Below, piece after piece: positions 22,852-35,600 of a stretch of 64,000 bases of DNA (position 1 is its first letter; every line of letters begins with the position of its first letter). The notes under the pieces were generated by a model. It had not been told where the DNA came from, searched no databases, and saw only the letters and a list, made by a program, of their open reading frames with translations. The stretch comes from Capniomyces stellatus (taxonomy: Eukaryota > Kickxellomycota > Harpellomycetes > Harpellales > Legeriomycetaceae): positions 218,523-282,522 of the forward strand of contig LUVW01000012.1 of NCBI GenBank assembly GCA_001661515.1, written 5' to 3'. Position numbers and translations under genes: made by a program.

Positions 22852-23657
22852 TTTGGGCTCTATAGAGACAAACGCGAAAATGTGGAAAAAAAGGAAAAGT
22901 CGAAAGCGTTGGTATCTAAGAATGAACTACTGGGTATAATTTAAAAATATAAAAGGTCCAAGCAGTACACATCAATAGAGCTATAACTCTAAAATTAAGA
23001 AGAAATTAATAGTAATTGAAAAGAGAGAGGAGAGGAAAGTATAAAAGTACTAATTCGGCATTCTAGACAATTACTGTTGCTAAAAGTAAAAACGGCATAG
23101 AATATGCCGGAATGCTTAAACGGGGTAGCTCCACTGAATATTCTAATCGCGTTGTATTAAAAAAAAGAGACAAAGCAATCCCAATTTGACTAATTGAACT
23201 TTGCTTTTTCTTTTTCCAACACTGTTTTTTTTTTCCGTTTTCTTCAATGTTGAAATATTGAAACTAATACAGTTCGATTTGATTTGATTTAATTGTTGCT
23301 AATTTCGTTTTAATTAGTTTCGCAGAAATATTACAGGCTAAATCAAAGCACAATGCCCATTTCATTAAGAAACCAACGAACAAAATCTGTCAACTTGCTT
23401 GTTTTGTTTGTTTATATTCGACCAAATTTTCTTTCTACTCAATTCTAGCTATTGGTAACACTTGAAAATTCAATCAAGTCTCTGCTGCAAATCCAAACTT
23501 TCTTCTTTGCTCTTTCTATTGCACCGCAAGTAATTGAATAAAGATTGCAACAATCTGCAAAACTCTTCAGCAATCCTAGCTTTAAATTCAACAAGTAAAC
23601 GACTAAGGAGCAAGAGCCAAGTGTCGAGCCAACGCGTAAAAAAGCTTCAGAATTGAA
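22852..23657. other. Divergent promoter region before NUP43
   Basis: About 0.8 kb of AT-rich sequence separates two divergent genes. It contains runs of T and of GATTT-like repeats (23275-23295). I see no gene in it. Confidence 0.7.
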
Positions 23658-25620
23658 ATGCGAGAAGGCCAAGAAGATTTTTGTGTAAAGGCGGCGGGAG
23701 GTAGAGTCACAGCGGTAGCCTGGCTGGCTCCTGAGGCTGGCTCGGCATATAGCGATACCGAGTACCGATTTGTCAGCGGATCAAGCGGAAATTCACAGGT
23801 AAAACCCAAGTAATGATTATTCTAGTTTAGCACAGGACCAGTCTTTTGTCCTGATTTTTGCTTCCCTATCCTCACCATCCCCCTTCTTATGTGAAAAATC
23901 AATATATTTTATTCGGATAGGAGCTTGCATTGTGGAGCGTGGAAAATCCAGATTTTGTTCAAGATTTGGGTAAAAACTCGGAATTAGATGTTTATAAACA
24001 CGGCTCAATAAATCATCATGGAGAAGTAACATGCATTAAAGCATTTGGTACCGAGGGCGTTGTAACAGCTTCAAGCAATGGAAATGTGAACTTTTTTAGC
24101 GTCCAGGTCAGCTAGCTTCCAGAAATATATGTTACCAAGCATTGCTTTGGATCAGATAAAATACTTTAATCGCCATCAAAAACAAACTTTTACGATATGC
24201 TGCACAACTATGTCTGTGTTTTTGTATAATAGAAAGGCGATGGTGATGAGAATGGCGCTACCCGCCTGCTAAAATCAGTATCAACGCACCGAGCTCACTA
24301 CAACAATAATTTTACAGAAAAATCTGCTGTTTGCACATCGATTGGTGTACAGCCAACACATGTTGGTGACAAGGAGGTGGTCAGTGTCGGGGAGGATGGG
24401 TGTTTATCGATGTTTAAGGGCAGCAGATTGGATTTTATAGAACGAACAGTTATCGACTACATGTCAATAACGGACGTCAAATGGCAGAACACATTCCAAA
24501 TGGTAAAGTAGCTAAATACTATAGCAAAATAATAACCTAATGTTTTAGTGGTTTAAGTACAGATGTTGGAAATATATAGGAGGAGATGACTTTAATACCA
24601 ACAACTATGTTTGCTTTTTTTTTTCTTTTTTTTTCATACTAACTTTCAAATCTAAATTTAAGGTGTTGAGCACAAGTGGGGGGAAGCTGCGTGTTTGTGA
24701 TAGAAGAGTTTCTGGTCAGACAGCACACACGTTTGAAGAGTAATACATATTATCAATACCGCTACTGTTGTTACTACTGTTGCTTTCGGGTGGTAGGGAA
24801 GGGAGGGTATTTTTTTTAAGTTGTAAAATTGACTGATTTTCGAAAACTGCCGACTTTTTAGATATAATAATGAGCCAGAGATTATAAATAGTCTTGACAT
24901 ACATCCATCAATAGTAAGTTAGTTTGGAAAACACTTTTACAAGAATTATACCAGTGCATGGATATTATTTTTGTGATTTTGAGATTAAGGGGCGAAAGTT
25001 TAATAAAATACAAATAACGACTATTGTGAAATAGAACTACTTGGTGGCAACGGGGAACGACGATGGAACGGTTAAAGTGTGGGATATGCGAAACACAAAA
25101 ACTAGTCTGGTTATGCAGAGCACGAGTGATAGTTTACCTGCTTGGAAAGTCCAGTTTTTGCCACAAAACCCCAAACTGATTATCTCTTCTTCAGAAAGCG
25201 GAATAGTTTCGGCTTTCCAAACCGACCATATGGATCATGACATCAATCAAGGTATGAGCATTTAGTGAAATTATGTAGCGATTAGCGTGGGTGTGGAGGT
25301 TACAAGTATACAACTGATGAAACTACCGCTGCTTGAATATCTTGACCAGTGGTATATTATAAATAATGCGTTTTACTCGGTTTAAAAATGAGAAAAGTGA
25401 CTCTAACTTGTTTATTTATTTATTTTTGGTTGACGTTGTGTTGTGTTGTGTTTGAGTAGATCTGACAGGTAGCGTTTATAACTGGAGTCATACGATGAAT
25501 CAACTGTCTGTAAATACACTGGATTGTAACACCAGCTCTAGGTTGGGGCTAATAGTGTGTGGATCGGATAGTGAAAGCGTGATGATAAAACAGCTCGATC
25601 ATTCCGAGCTACTACTATAG
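23658..25620 (+). CDS. NUP43: Nucleoporin Nup43, WD40 subunit of the Y complex
   Basis: Nup43 is a seven-bladed beta-propeller on the Nup107-160 (Y) complex of the nuclear pore, found in animals and many fungi but absent from budding yeast. Seven exons join in phase to 367 residues (human protein 380): 23658-23798, 23921-24106, 24233-24502, 24663-24739, 24862-24913, 25035-25251 and 25460-25620. Diagnostic stretches include HHGEVTCIKAF with VVTASSNGNV (blade 2), EVVSVGEDGCLSMF (blade 3), LVATGNDDGTVKVWDMR (blade 5) and the C-terminal QLSVNTLD...IVCGSDSESVMI, which closely follows the vertebrate C-terminus. The chosen ATG is the first in the open frame of exon 1. Confidence 0.94.
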
Positions 25621-25864
25621 GTTTACTCCAGACCAGCCAGCCTCTTTAACTAAACACACTTGCTTTATCAATATTATTCTGTTCATATATATTTTAAATT
25701 CAGATTAATGGAACTCGATTCAAGAAACCAAAAATTCTTTAATAAAAACCCAAAAGTCAAAAAAGTCAATTAAACAGTAGCAATAGTGATTAAAATTAAA
25801 ATTGCAATAACAAGAGTGAAAAAAGTAAACGAACTGTGAAGATTAATACATAGAAACTTTGACC

Positions 25865-28800
25865 TTATATCAGATTATTCAAAGAATTTATAAAAAAGTG
25901 CACAGATTCTAGGTTGTTCGAATCGACTGGTTTATGTAGCAGTCCTTTGGCAATGATATCTTTCCCGCCACCCTTTCCGCCAACAACGCCAAAAACCTTT
26001 TTGATTAGATTTCCAGCAAGTAAATGTTTTGGGAGGAATTTGTCAGCAACAAGAGCACCGCCGACTCGTAAAGCAACAGAGTTGTCCTGGACAACCAGTA
26101 TTATTTTATTTGAATTGCAATCCAGGGATGCATAATGGTTTGCTGTTAAGTGGCACCACGAATCAATACATTGGCTGTTTGGGTTGCTGGGTAAAACAAA
26201 AACATCGAAATCAATATCTTTGTGGGGGTTCAGACACGAAGACTGCAAAATTTTAAGCGTAAACGTGTGCTTTGGCGGAATCAAAGACGCACATACGATT
26301 TTATAGTCTGCCACCTGAGCGTCCAATTTGGCCTTTGCTAGCACCGACTTGTTTACCTCTGATAGTATAACTGAGGGTTGGTACCTCTGGCTGCTTACTG
26401 ACAACGATTCCAAATAATCGATCGAGTCGTTATACTCAACCTCGCTGGCTGTGCCGCTGTTTTGAGTACTCTTTTTGCTATCACTGCTTTTTTTGTCTTG
26501 CAAAGCACTGGTTTCTTTGTCGTGGCTGGTGTTGGGGTTACCATTGACCTTGGAATTGTTGATTACCATTCCTCCTATCCTTTGCAAGTCAAGGTTAGAC
26601 TTTAGCAACTGTTTTGTTGCCGCCAACCCAGCAATAGCTTCAATCCGCCTTGTCCCACTTCCAATTGAGCTTTCGGATGTTATCAGCAAAGGGAACACAT
26701 CTCTTGTGGTCTCCAAATGCGTCCCCGCACACAGCTCAGCGGATACACTCTGTGTACCTTGGTCAACTGACCCCTCGTTACCTGCTATTGAAACTACTCT
26801 TACTTTTGACAACTTGCTATAAGTAGTGTCAAAAACACCCAACGCCTGGTCATCAGCCTTTGCACTATCCAGAGTTGTTAGCTTCGAGTTGATTGGGAAG
26901 GACTCGAGCGCCCATTTATTCACCAGCGACTCGATTCTGCCTATGTTTTCGCTTGTGATTTTTGAGCTGTGGGTGAAATCAAACCGCAGCTTGTTATAGT
27001 CAACTGCTGACCCTGCTTGAACCACATGGCTGCCTAGCACCTCCTTTAGAGCTGCCTGCAGCATGTGAGTTGCTGTGTGGTGGGTAGACACGCCGAATCG
27101 ATATTTCAAATCAATAGTAGGCATAACCAGATCTCCTGGCATAAGCTCAACACTCTCCAGCACTCTGCTATCTCTATCGGAAACCTCAACCATCAACACT
27201 GTGTTATTGCTCTCGTCGGAGTAAGCATCTTTTACTTTATACTTGGCCGGTGGGCTATCAGTGGTTAGTATATACCCCTTGTCGTTTGGCTGACCGCCTC
27301 CAAGCGCGTAAAACGGATTTGACAAAAGCATCACTGCCCAGTTATCTAGAAGAAGAAAAGAAAAAGTACAACAGGTCATACTTGTTGGAAACGCCCAGAG
27401 TAAAAAAAAAAATGTCTAAACTCATGAGTGGGAATAATAAATACATGGATTTATATCGCGTGAACATTTACTTTTGTTTATCCTTTTAGATGCCAGAATA
27501 GCTGTGGGCTTCAAGTCTGCATTTTGGCTTTGAACTGTGTACCCATTTCCGTTCCCGTTTTTTCCAACGCTGTATCCAGTAAACTCGCTCACAACTCCCG
27601 AGCTTCTCCACTCTTCCAGCACCTGTTCAAGGATTTTTGCCGGGTTTGATTCGTTTGGCTTGGAACTCCACGAAACTCTGTTCTTTTCCTTGGATTTCTC
27701 CAGTTCTATATCAAACTCTATTTTAAACAGTCCATACACATACAAAGTGATAAAGTAGCTGCTCGGTAAAAGATCTTTTCCATTATTGATCGGCACTGTA
27801 TGTATAGTACGGTCACCATGCTGTAATACCTAAAAGACAGCACTAAGCACATTTTGCCTTTTATATAAACTAGAAACCCCATAAATTACCTTCCATATCA
27901 AATCCTAGCCCATTCTCCTTGGCTATAATCTGTGTCAGGTCTGCTGGAAGGCCGTGTGTATCATATAGCAAAAACACTGTCTTTATGGGCAAAGCGCCTA
28001 CACCGTTCCCAGAGCTTCTTTTGCAGTCTTCGATAGCTCGATCCAAAACACTTAGTCCTTTTTCCAAAGTTGACAAAAACGCCATTTCCTCAGACTCCAG
28101 CGTGTTGGCTATAACTTCGCTATGCTGGCCCAACGATTGGTAAGCAGCACCAACGGACTCTTCAACGTACTTGAACACACGCGGCATTAGTCCTGGCTTA
28201 GCACCCAGTTGGTGGCCAGATCTTATAGCCCTCCTAATTATTCTTCGGAGAACGTACCCGCGACCGGTGTTGGAGGGGAAAATACCCTGGGAGATCAAAA
28301 ATGCTGCGGATCTGCTGTGATCTGCAATGATCCGTAGATGCTCCAGAACTTTGGTGCTGTTAAGCTCGCGCTGGCTATTCTTTGACTGCATACCTGCCAA
28401 AATTTTCTGAATACCGGACATTAGTACTTCAAACTCGTCGATTTCATAGTTGCTTTTTTTGCCCTGCAGGATACTTGCTAGCCGCTCCAGACCCATGCCA
28501 GTGTCTATACTTGCCATTGGTAGCTTTTGGATGTTAGTCTCTTTAGTCATCAGCGAGTCTATAAACACTATGTTCCAGATCTCTAGCCATTGGTCTGGAT
28601 CGTTTGGTTCTAAATCTGATCTTTGCATGTTCCAAAATATCTCTGTACACGTTCCACAAGGCCCCTCAGACCCAACGCTCCAAAAATTGTCCTTCTCGGT
28701 TAACTCGTCAATTCTTTCATATCCCAAACCGATTTTTTTGCTCCAAATCTCTTTTGTCGCAGTATCGCCTTTCAGGACGCTATTTCATCAGTAACATTCG

Positions 28801-29457
28801 CTTAACTTTTATTTCAATTGTATGGAAACGACTACTGAAAGCAATATGTTTATCAGGCGTGCTGCAACTTACCTCACTCTTAATCGATCCACGGGCAGTT
28901 CAAGGTTCTTTGTTAAAAACGTCCAGGCCATTTGTATAGCCTTTTCGCGGCCATATGAGCCAAAAGAAAAGTTCCCCAACATTTCAAAGTACGTCTGGTG
29001 TCTTGGAGTTTTGCCAATATCGTCTAAATCGTTATGCTTGCCGCCAGCTCTAATACACTGCTGGATTGAGGTGACTTGTTTTACCAAAACTTTTTCGGGA
29101 TTCGTAAAGTTATCTTTAAATGGCACCATACCTACAACATTTCCGTATTTTTATTTTTTTCATTTTAATATCTGCTAATTTCTTGACTCATAACCCTGTA
29201 CTTGAATTGAAAATGAAATAAAATCTGTTACCTGCATTTGTGAATAGCAATGAGGGGTCGTTTTTTGGAACTAGAGGCGAACTTGGCACATGTTTGTGTC
29301 CGTGCTGTTCGAAAAAGGCAACAAAACTTTTCCTCAACTCATTTGTGGTTAGATTGACTATTCCTCTTGCAAATATATTGTTGATATTGATTTTTTGTTT
29401 AAAGCCACTGCCGCATGATTTGCCAAGTTTTGCCGGTAGTAATTTAACCTGCAACAT
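25865..29457 (-). CDS. AARS2: Alanyl-tRNA synthetase, probably mitochondrial
   Basis: It charges tRNA-Ala with alanine. Five exons join in phase to 1,033 residues: 29232-29457, 28873-29131, 27890-28779, 27472-27717 and 25865-27345. The first 36 residues ([16 protein letters not shown]...) lack acidic residues and look like a mitochondrial presequence. Catalytic core: [13 protein letters not shown] and [10 protein letters not shown] (class II motif 2 region), [11 protein letters not shown], then DTGMGLERL (motif 3). The editing domain has HHTATHML and the CAGTH zinc-site motif, with LGGGQ where most enzymes have ESGGQ. The C-terminus keeps the DHHA1-type [13 protein letters not shown]. Divergence of several motifs and the presequence favour a mitochondrial paralogue, but fungi with a single dual-targeted ALA1 exist and another gene copy cannot be checked here. 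It is divergent with bL32m. Confidence 0.93.
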
Positions 29458-30120
29458 TTGCGACCAGAAAGAATATTTTTAGCCTCTCTGTACTTTGTTT
29501 GCAGATAAAGTCGGTGTTGTGTGCAAAGGTGTATGGAATTAAAGGTGGTTTTATTGTCCAGAGCCAAGAGTCGTTTCCAAGAACTTTTTTTGTTCCTTCT
29601 ACCTTTGCTGGATTTACTTGCTGATGTTTTGATTTTAGCAAGCTATTACTGACTAAAGTTTGAGTCTGGATTATAATCACAATATGTTTCTAATTATTTT
29701 CATTTACGTTTTTAAATTTGAAATTGAATTTGATTTGATCATACGAATTTATTGGATGTTTGGGCCTAAACTCGACATTTATTATAAAAAAAAAATTTTA
29801 CTAACGTTGCAAGATAAACTTGTGAGATAAATAAACAATAAAAGCTAAAATGATCTGAAAGCACACGAGATAAAGTAGTCGGGTTTGTGATTTATCTCAA
29901 TCTAGCCTTTTTTTTTCCATTTATTTTGAAAAGATTCATTCTAGCTTGGCTTATTTTTGTACAAGGATTTCTGGATTACGAATAATAACCTAAAATAAAA
30001 GTTAAAGCTGAAAGAAAAGAAGGAAAAGAAAGAAAGAAAGAAACAGTAATTTAGAGCGAAAGGGACAAAAGTTGGATTCGGATTGTATAAAATTCAAACA
30101 GTAATAAAGGATAAAACAGT
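29458..30120. other. Divergent promoter shared by the AlaRS and bL32m genes
   Basis: This 0.66-kb spacer sits between two mitochondrial-translation genes transcribed away from each other. It is AT-rich and I see no further gene. A 78-codon frame in it overlaps the AlaRS leader and has no family features. Confidence 0.65.
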
Positions 30121-30570
30121 ATGGCGAGTTTAATAGCAAAGGTTCCAATGAGCCAAAAGAGTTTGATTGTGCAAGCTTTGAGGCCAACAAACTTGATGGC
30201 GGCAGTTGTTAAATCGGTTACGATGGAAGCAAGCCAGGGCAAAGATAATGTGGATCAAAAGACTGGTATTGTAAATACAGTAGCTACATCAGCTGGAAGT
30301 GTGGGCTTTGGATTTGATTTTGGATTAAATGGACAAATCTCAAGTGGATGGGAGGGATTGAAGGAGTTGGTTGGGGAGTTTATTCTGAGGGCAGTACCAA
30401 AAAAGAAAACAACACATTCAAAAAAACGCATGAGATCGGCTAATAAGGGGCTAAAGAACCGAAATGACATTGTGAAATGTCCTGGTTGCGGTAGAATGAA
30501 GCTACTGGCACATTTGTGTTTGCATTGTTACAGTGATATCCGCAAGTCGTTTAAAAAACAGCTAAAGTAA
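30121..30570 (+). CDS. MRPL32: Mitochondrial large-subunit ribosomal protein bL32m
   Basis: This is an intronless 149-residue protein. The conserved bL32 core starts at about residue 92 with AVPKKKTTHSKKRMR, the site where family members are processed by the m-AAA protease. A zinc ribbon made of CPGCG and CLHC (about 120-136) follows, then a basic end. The N-terminal 90 residues are a presequence region poor in acidic residues at its start (MASLIAKVPMSQKSL). In yeast the m-AAA protease matures MrpL32, which then joins the mitoribosome near the inner membrane. It shares a promoter region with the mitochondrial-type AlaRS gene, consistent with related function. Confidence 0.92.
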   Translation: MASLIAKVPMSQKSLIVQALRPTNLMAAVVKSVTMEASQGKDNVDQKTGIVNTVATSAGSVGFGFDFGLNGQISSGWEGLKELVGEFILRAVPKKKTTHSKKRMRSANKGLKNRNDIVKCPGCGRMKLLAHLCLHCYSDIRKSFKKQLK

Positions 30571-31060
30571 CCCACAGCACCGAAACCTTAGACTCTCGCA
30601 CATACTTTTACTTTTTAATTTCGTTATTTTGTTTTGTCTCAATATTATTTTTTTTTTTCTAACTTAATATCTTGTATCAGTTGAAATGATACTGCTAATT
30701 GTTGGTTTACAATGTTACATTGGCGATTTCGTCTTCTCAGTTTCAATTTGATTTCTTCTCAAGACTTATAATGCTTTTTTTTCTCCCTTTCACCTTGCTG
30801 CGGCTCTCTACAGCCTTACTGATTATCAAATGGAAGAAAACACTTTTTTTTTCACCACCCAAAAACAGTGAATGAACCAAACCCAAGGGATTGTTGGGAT
30901 CAAAACAAGTTGTATTCTAGTAAAAATAACGATAAGCATAAATGGGAAAAGAAAAAAAGAAAAAAGAAAAAAGAAAGAAAATGAGCAAACTATAAAGCTA
31001 TAGAAAGTTTGCTAGTGTAAAGTATGGATATTTTGTTTTTGTTTTTTGTTTATAATGCAA
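30571..31060. other. Intergenic between convergent mitoribosomal genes
   Basis: This AT-rich spacer lies between the 3' ends of the bL32m and mL45 genes. I see no gene in it. Confidence 0.7.
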
Positions 31061-32140
31061 TTATCGAGTAGCAACCATAAACTTTGTTTCCTCAAGCTTT
31101 CCGTAGATGACCCAAGGGGTGGCATCATCACCAACCATACGCTGGTAAACAATATACTCCTTGACGGGGATGTGTTTGTTTGGGTCACCACCAATTAGAT
31201 TACCATTCTTGTTGTAAACAGCCATGGTCTGGAGCTGTTCGATTTTGACAACAACCTGGAGCAAAGTTGACTGTTCTGAAAACCTACCAACTCTAGCCTG
31301 AACAATCTGTGGTGGCTTGATATCGCGTACTTTGGACCACCTGAAAACCCCAACGCGTTTTTTCATGTCGTTTTTCAGCTTTGATAGCATTTTGAATTGG
31401 CAAATTTCCTCCAATGTTGGTCTGTCTCCACTACAAGCGATTAATGAACAGAAACAAATCAGTATGTTTTATACTTACAGGCATGCGTTTACAAGTAAGT
31501 ATTTGCGTATATTCGGTTACCCGGACTCAGTTACACTTACTTTGCAAAGGCAATGTTCATTTGCTCATACATGCTTTCTGCATCAATAACAAACTTTTTT
31601 GGATTCCACTTTTTGATTTTCCACTTGATGTTACCAATAGCAAAAGTGGTTGACATGAGGTTTTTCCAGTGCTGAATTGATATTTTCAGTCCGATTTTGG
31701 AGAATGTGCTTGGTCGTTTTTCCTTTGGCATTGGAATGAAATCGCCTAAAAATGGTATAAATTTATAACTTTATCAATTCCAACTTCAATTCCAACACCC
31801 ACCTACTTATTCTACTATCAATATATTGAAATACAACAACGAGGTATTGAATTTTATTTATTTATTCTAGTTTTTTTTTCTTTTTTGATTAAGCAAGCAA
31901 TTTACCCAATAAGCCAAGTTCAGACAACAAAAACCGCGGTCGATTCCTATCATTCATTCCGGCATAACCTCTTTGAAAGACCTTTAACCCAATTGAGGAG
32001 GATTGAAAAGGAAACAAAGTGTGTGAATTCAAGGCAGGATTCGATATTTTAAGCGCATTTTTTGCAACTGCAAAGGAAGGAGCGGATGCTTTATAGAGGG
32101 AATTCGACTTGATTATCGATCTAAACATTGATTGAGCCAT
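31061..32140 (-). CDS. MRPL45: Mitochondrial ribosomal protein mL45 / Mba1-like (Tim44 domain)
   Basis: mL45 (Mba1 in yeast) ties the mitoribosome exit site to the inner membrane. Three exons join in phase to 269 residues: 31906-32140, 31541-31745 and 31061-31430. The first about 60 residues form a Ser/Lys-rich mitochondrial presequence (MAQSMFRSIIKSNSLYK). The Tim44-like fold follows: GDFIPMPKEKRP, the helix EICQFKMLSKLKNDMKKR, then the beta strands FRWSKVRDIKPPQIVQARVG and DDATPWVIYGKLEET. I chose the ATG giving MAQSMF. An in-frame ATG 21 bases upstream adds MLVFFLK and is less presequence-like. Together with bL32m and the AlaRS gene it makes three adjacent mitochondrial translation genes. 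Confidence 0.88.
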
Positions 32141-32644
32141 TTTTAAAAAAAACACTAGCAATAATGATTTTAGTCGGTTTTATGCTTGGCGATAACTACC
32201 CTGGTATATTAAATAGTGTTGTTTGTATCAATGAAAAGGTAAAAAAAAATAAAAAAATAAAAAGGTAACCTTTTATGCTTTATCAAAGTACAAAGTAAAA
32301 ATAAAATATAATAAATTAAAAGGTATGGTTGATATGGATTTGAGGTCTATTAAATTTGGATTTTTTTTTCTTTTACTTTTTATTTTTATTTTACTTTTTT
32401 TCTTTTTATCAGGTTTGATTGATTGATAAATAAAATAGGATAATCAAGCAATAGGATCAAAACACAAAGAAAAGTTGTGGCCAAACTTCGATGATAAATT
32501 TTGATTGAGATTATAATAAGATTTAAAATGGATGTTTGATTATTTTTTATAGTGCTGTTTGAAAGTACCAATATAAAACAATCAAAATAAAATAAAAAGC
32601 GTAAATAATGAGAAAAAAAACAAAAAAAACAAAAAAGTATAAAA
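32141..32644. other. Intergenic, AT-rich
   Basis: This spacer lies between the mL45 start and the 3' end of the IleRS gene, rich in A and T homopolymers. I see no gene in it. Confidence 0.7.
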
Positions 32645-35600
32645 CTAGTTACGGACAAAAGAAAGCAAGAAAGTGGAGCCATTGATTTCTTGAGTTTCTT
32701 GGATAAAGAACTCCTTGTCCATTTGAGAGTGGTCGTTGATGGACTGTTTAAGGAGTTTTTCAAGGAATGCAGACTTTTGGGCAAGAACGTCTTTGATGAG
32801 GTTGTCTTGGTCAAGCTGGACATCGATGTAGTAGGAAACAGGGTCAACGGCCTGGAGACCAGCCTTTTTGCGGAGTCTTTGGATTCTGTTGATAACCTCT
32901 CTTGCCAAACCCTCTTGGATCAGATCGGGGTTGAGGTCGGTGTTAAGCAGGATAACAACGTCCTTGTCAGACTGGGAGTCGTAGTTGGTGGTCTTCAAGT
33001 CGTGACGCAAACAGAGCTGGTCAAACTGGCGAACAATGTTGATTTCCTCGCTGCTGAGGGAGATTCCGTCAACCAAAAGCTGGCCGGACATCATGGCAGC
33101 CTTGATTTCGGAGGCAGGGACATCAGGAAGAGCCTTCTTCACCTTTGGCATATCGGCTCTAAGTCTGATTCCCAGCTTCTTGAAGTCGGCCTCGGCCTTG
33201 TAGGAGATTCCATAAGAGTCCTCGTCGCTGGTAAGAGTGAGATTTCTTACATTGAGCTCATCGACGATGTATGCGCTGAGCTGTTTGATGTCTTGGAGGT
33301 ACTGCGGGTCAGAGTGGATAACAACAAGTTCGTCAAGAGGAGTTTTGAGGGACAAGGCGTTCTTTTCTCTGATAACGCGGCCAAGCTCAATAACGGTCTG
33401 CATACGCTGGACAGCTCTTTCGATTTCAGGGTTGAAGTACTGGAGCTGGATCTCGGGGAAGGGCAAAAAGTGGACAGATCGCGTGTCCTTGACGTCCCAC
33501 TGTGCAAAGGTGGATTCGGTGATGTAGGGCTTGAGCTTAAGGTAGATGTTTTCAGTAAGGAACGGAGTAAAGGAGGCCATGATTCTGCACATGTCGAGGA
33601 GCACAGCAAACAGAGTGTTCATGGCGGCTTTGGCGTTTTCAGGGCCGCTTTCTCCCTTAAGTCTTTTTCTGTTGAAGCGGACATACCAGTTGGTTAGCTG
33701 GTCAATCATCTTGAGCAGAACAGGCACAACGGTGTACAGTCTGTACTCGCCCATCTCGGTACGCACGTGTTTGATGAGGGATTGGGTTGAGGCCATAATC
33801 CACTGATCCATGACATTGTCCTGGCCAACGTCGTGGGAAATCGCTGCAAAGTCAATGCCCATTTCCGTGTTTAGCGTGGACACCTGGGTAAGGAAAAACT
33901 TGGAGGCGTTGTACCACGGCAAAAACACCCTTGAAACAACCTCGCGTACACCCTCCTCCTTGAACCGGAGCACCTCGGCCCTCACCACAGGCGAGTTGAT
34001 CAAGTACAGTCTCAGGGCGTCGGCACCGTACTGGTCCAGAACCAGGGTGGGGTCTGGGTAGTTCTTGAGACGCTTGCTCATTTTCTTTCCATCACCCGCC
34101 AACACCAGCCCCGAACAGATCAGGTTCTTCCACGGGGCCGTTCCCCGGAGATGCACCGACAATACCAACAGCGTGTAGAACCACCCTCTGGTCTGGTCAA
34201 TTCCCTCGGAAATAAAGTCTGCAGGGAAGTTGGACTCAAAGAACTCCTTGTTCTCAAATGGATAGTGATTCTGCGCAAACGGCATACTGCCTGACTCAAA
34301 CCAACAATCAAACACCTCCTCGACTCTGCGCAGCATTCCGTTCCCCTGTTTGCTTGGGATCTCCATCCCGTCAATTGTGTCTCTGTGCAGATCTGTGATT
34401 GGCGAAATTCCTGTCAGCTCCTCAAGCTCCGCAACCGACCCCACGCAAATCACTTCCGAAAAGTCCGCGCTCACCCACAGCGGAATTGGCGTTCCCCAGA
34501 ACCTACTGCGGGAAATGTTCCAGTCCCGCGCATTATCCAGCCAGTTCGCAAACCGCTTCTCCTTCACGTGGTCCGGCACCCACCTTGTCTTGCTGTTTGC
34601 ATCCAGCAGCTTTTGCTGGATCTCCTTCACTCGTACAAACCACGAAGGAACCGCCCGGTACAGCAACGGCGTGTCTGACCGCCAGCAGAATGGGTAGCTA
34701 TGCACCAGCGTTCCCTGTCGCACCAGATTTCCGTTCTGCTTCAACACCTTGATGATCTCCTTGTCTGCATCCTTCACATACTGCCCCAAGAAGTCTTTCG
34801 CCGGCTCCATAAACCGACCGTCGTCGTCCACCGGACATGGCACCGTTCCATCCTCCAGTATAACCCCATGCCCCACACACACCCTGTAATCGTCCTCTCC
34901 AAATCCTGGCGCCTGGTGCACTATTCCCGTACCGTCCTCATCCGACACGTATCCATCAGACAAAACTCTAAACGCCGTCGATTCAAACTCCTTGTAGTAC
35001 CCAAATAATGGCTCGTACTTCATCCCCACCAACTCCTGCCCCTTCATCTTGCTCAACACCTTCATCTTTGCCTTCTGTGGGTTCTTGTACAGCACCACAA
35101 GCCTCTTCTCCGATAGTATGTACTTGTGTCCGCTCTCCTCATCCAAAATCTTCACATAGTCAATCCCATTGTTGACACACAGCGCCATGTTGCTTGGAAG
35201 CGTCCATGGTGTTGTTGTCCACGCCAACAGGTATGTGTCTTCCTCCCCAACCACCTTAAACCCTATCGTAACCGCTGGGTCCGACACGTCCTTGTAGTTT
35301 TGTCCCGCCTCAAAGTTCGACAACGGCGTTGTACACCCTGTTGAGTACGGCATCACCCTAACGCCTCTGTACACCTGCTGCTTCTCAAACAACTGCTTGA
35401 ACACCCACCACACACTCTCCATAAAACTAAGATTCAACGTCTTGTAATCATTGTCAAAATCTATCCATCTCCCCAACCTCTCAACCGTCGTTCTCCACTG
35501 CCCCGAGTACCTCATCACAATCGAACGACACGCCGCATTATACTTGTCAATCCCCATATCATACACATCCTGCTTGAATTTAATCCCCAAAGACTTGTCA

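Noticed and set aside
32690..33697. 335-codon plus-strand frame opposite IleRS
   Set aside because: It is antisense to a strongly codon-biased conserved gene, where long complementary frames are expected.
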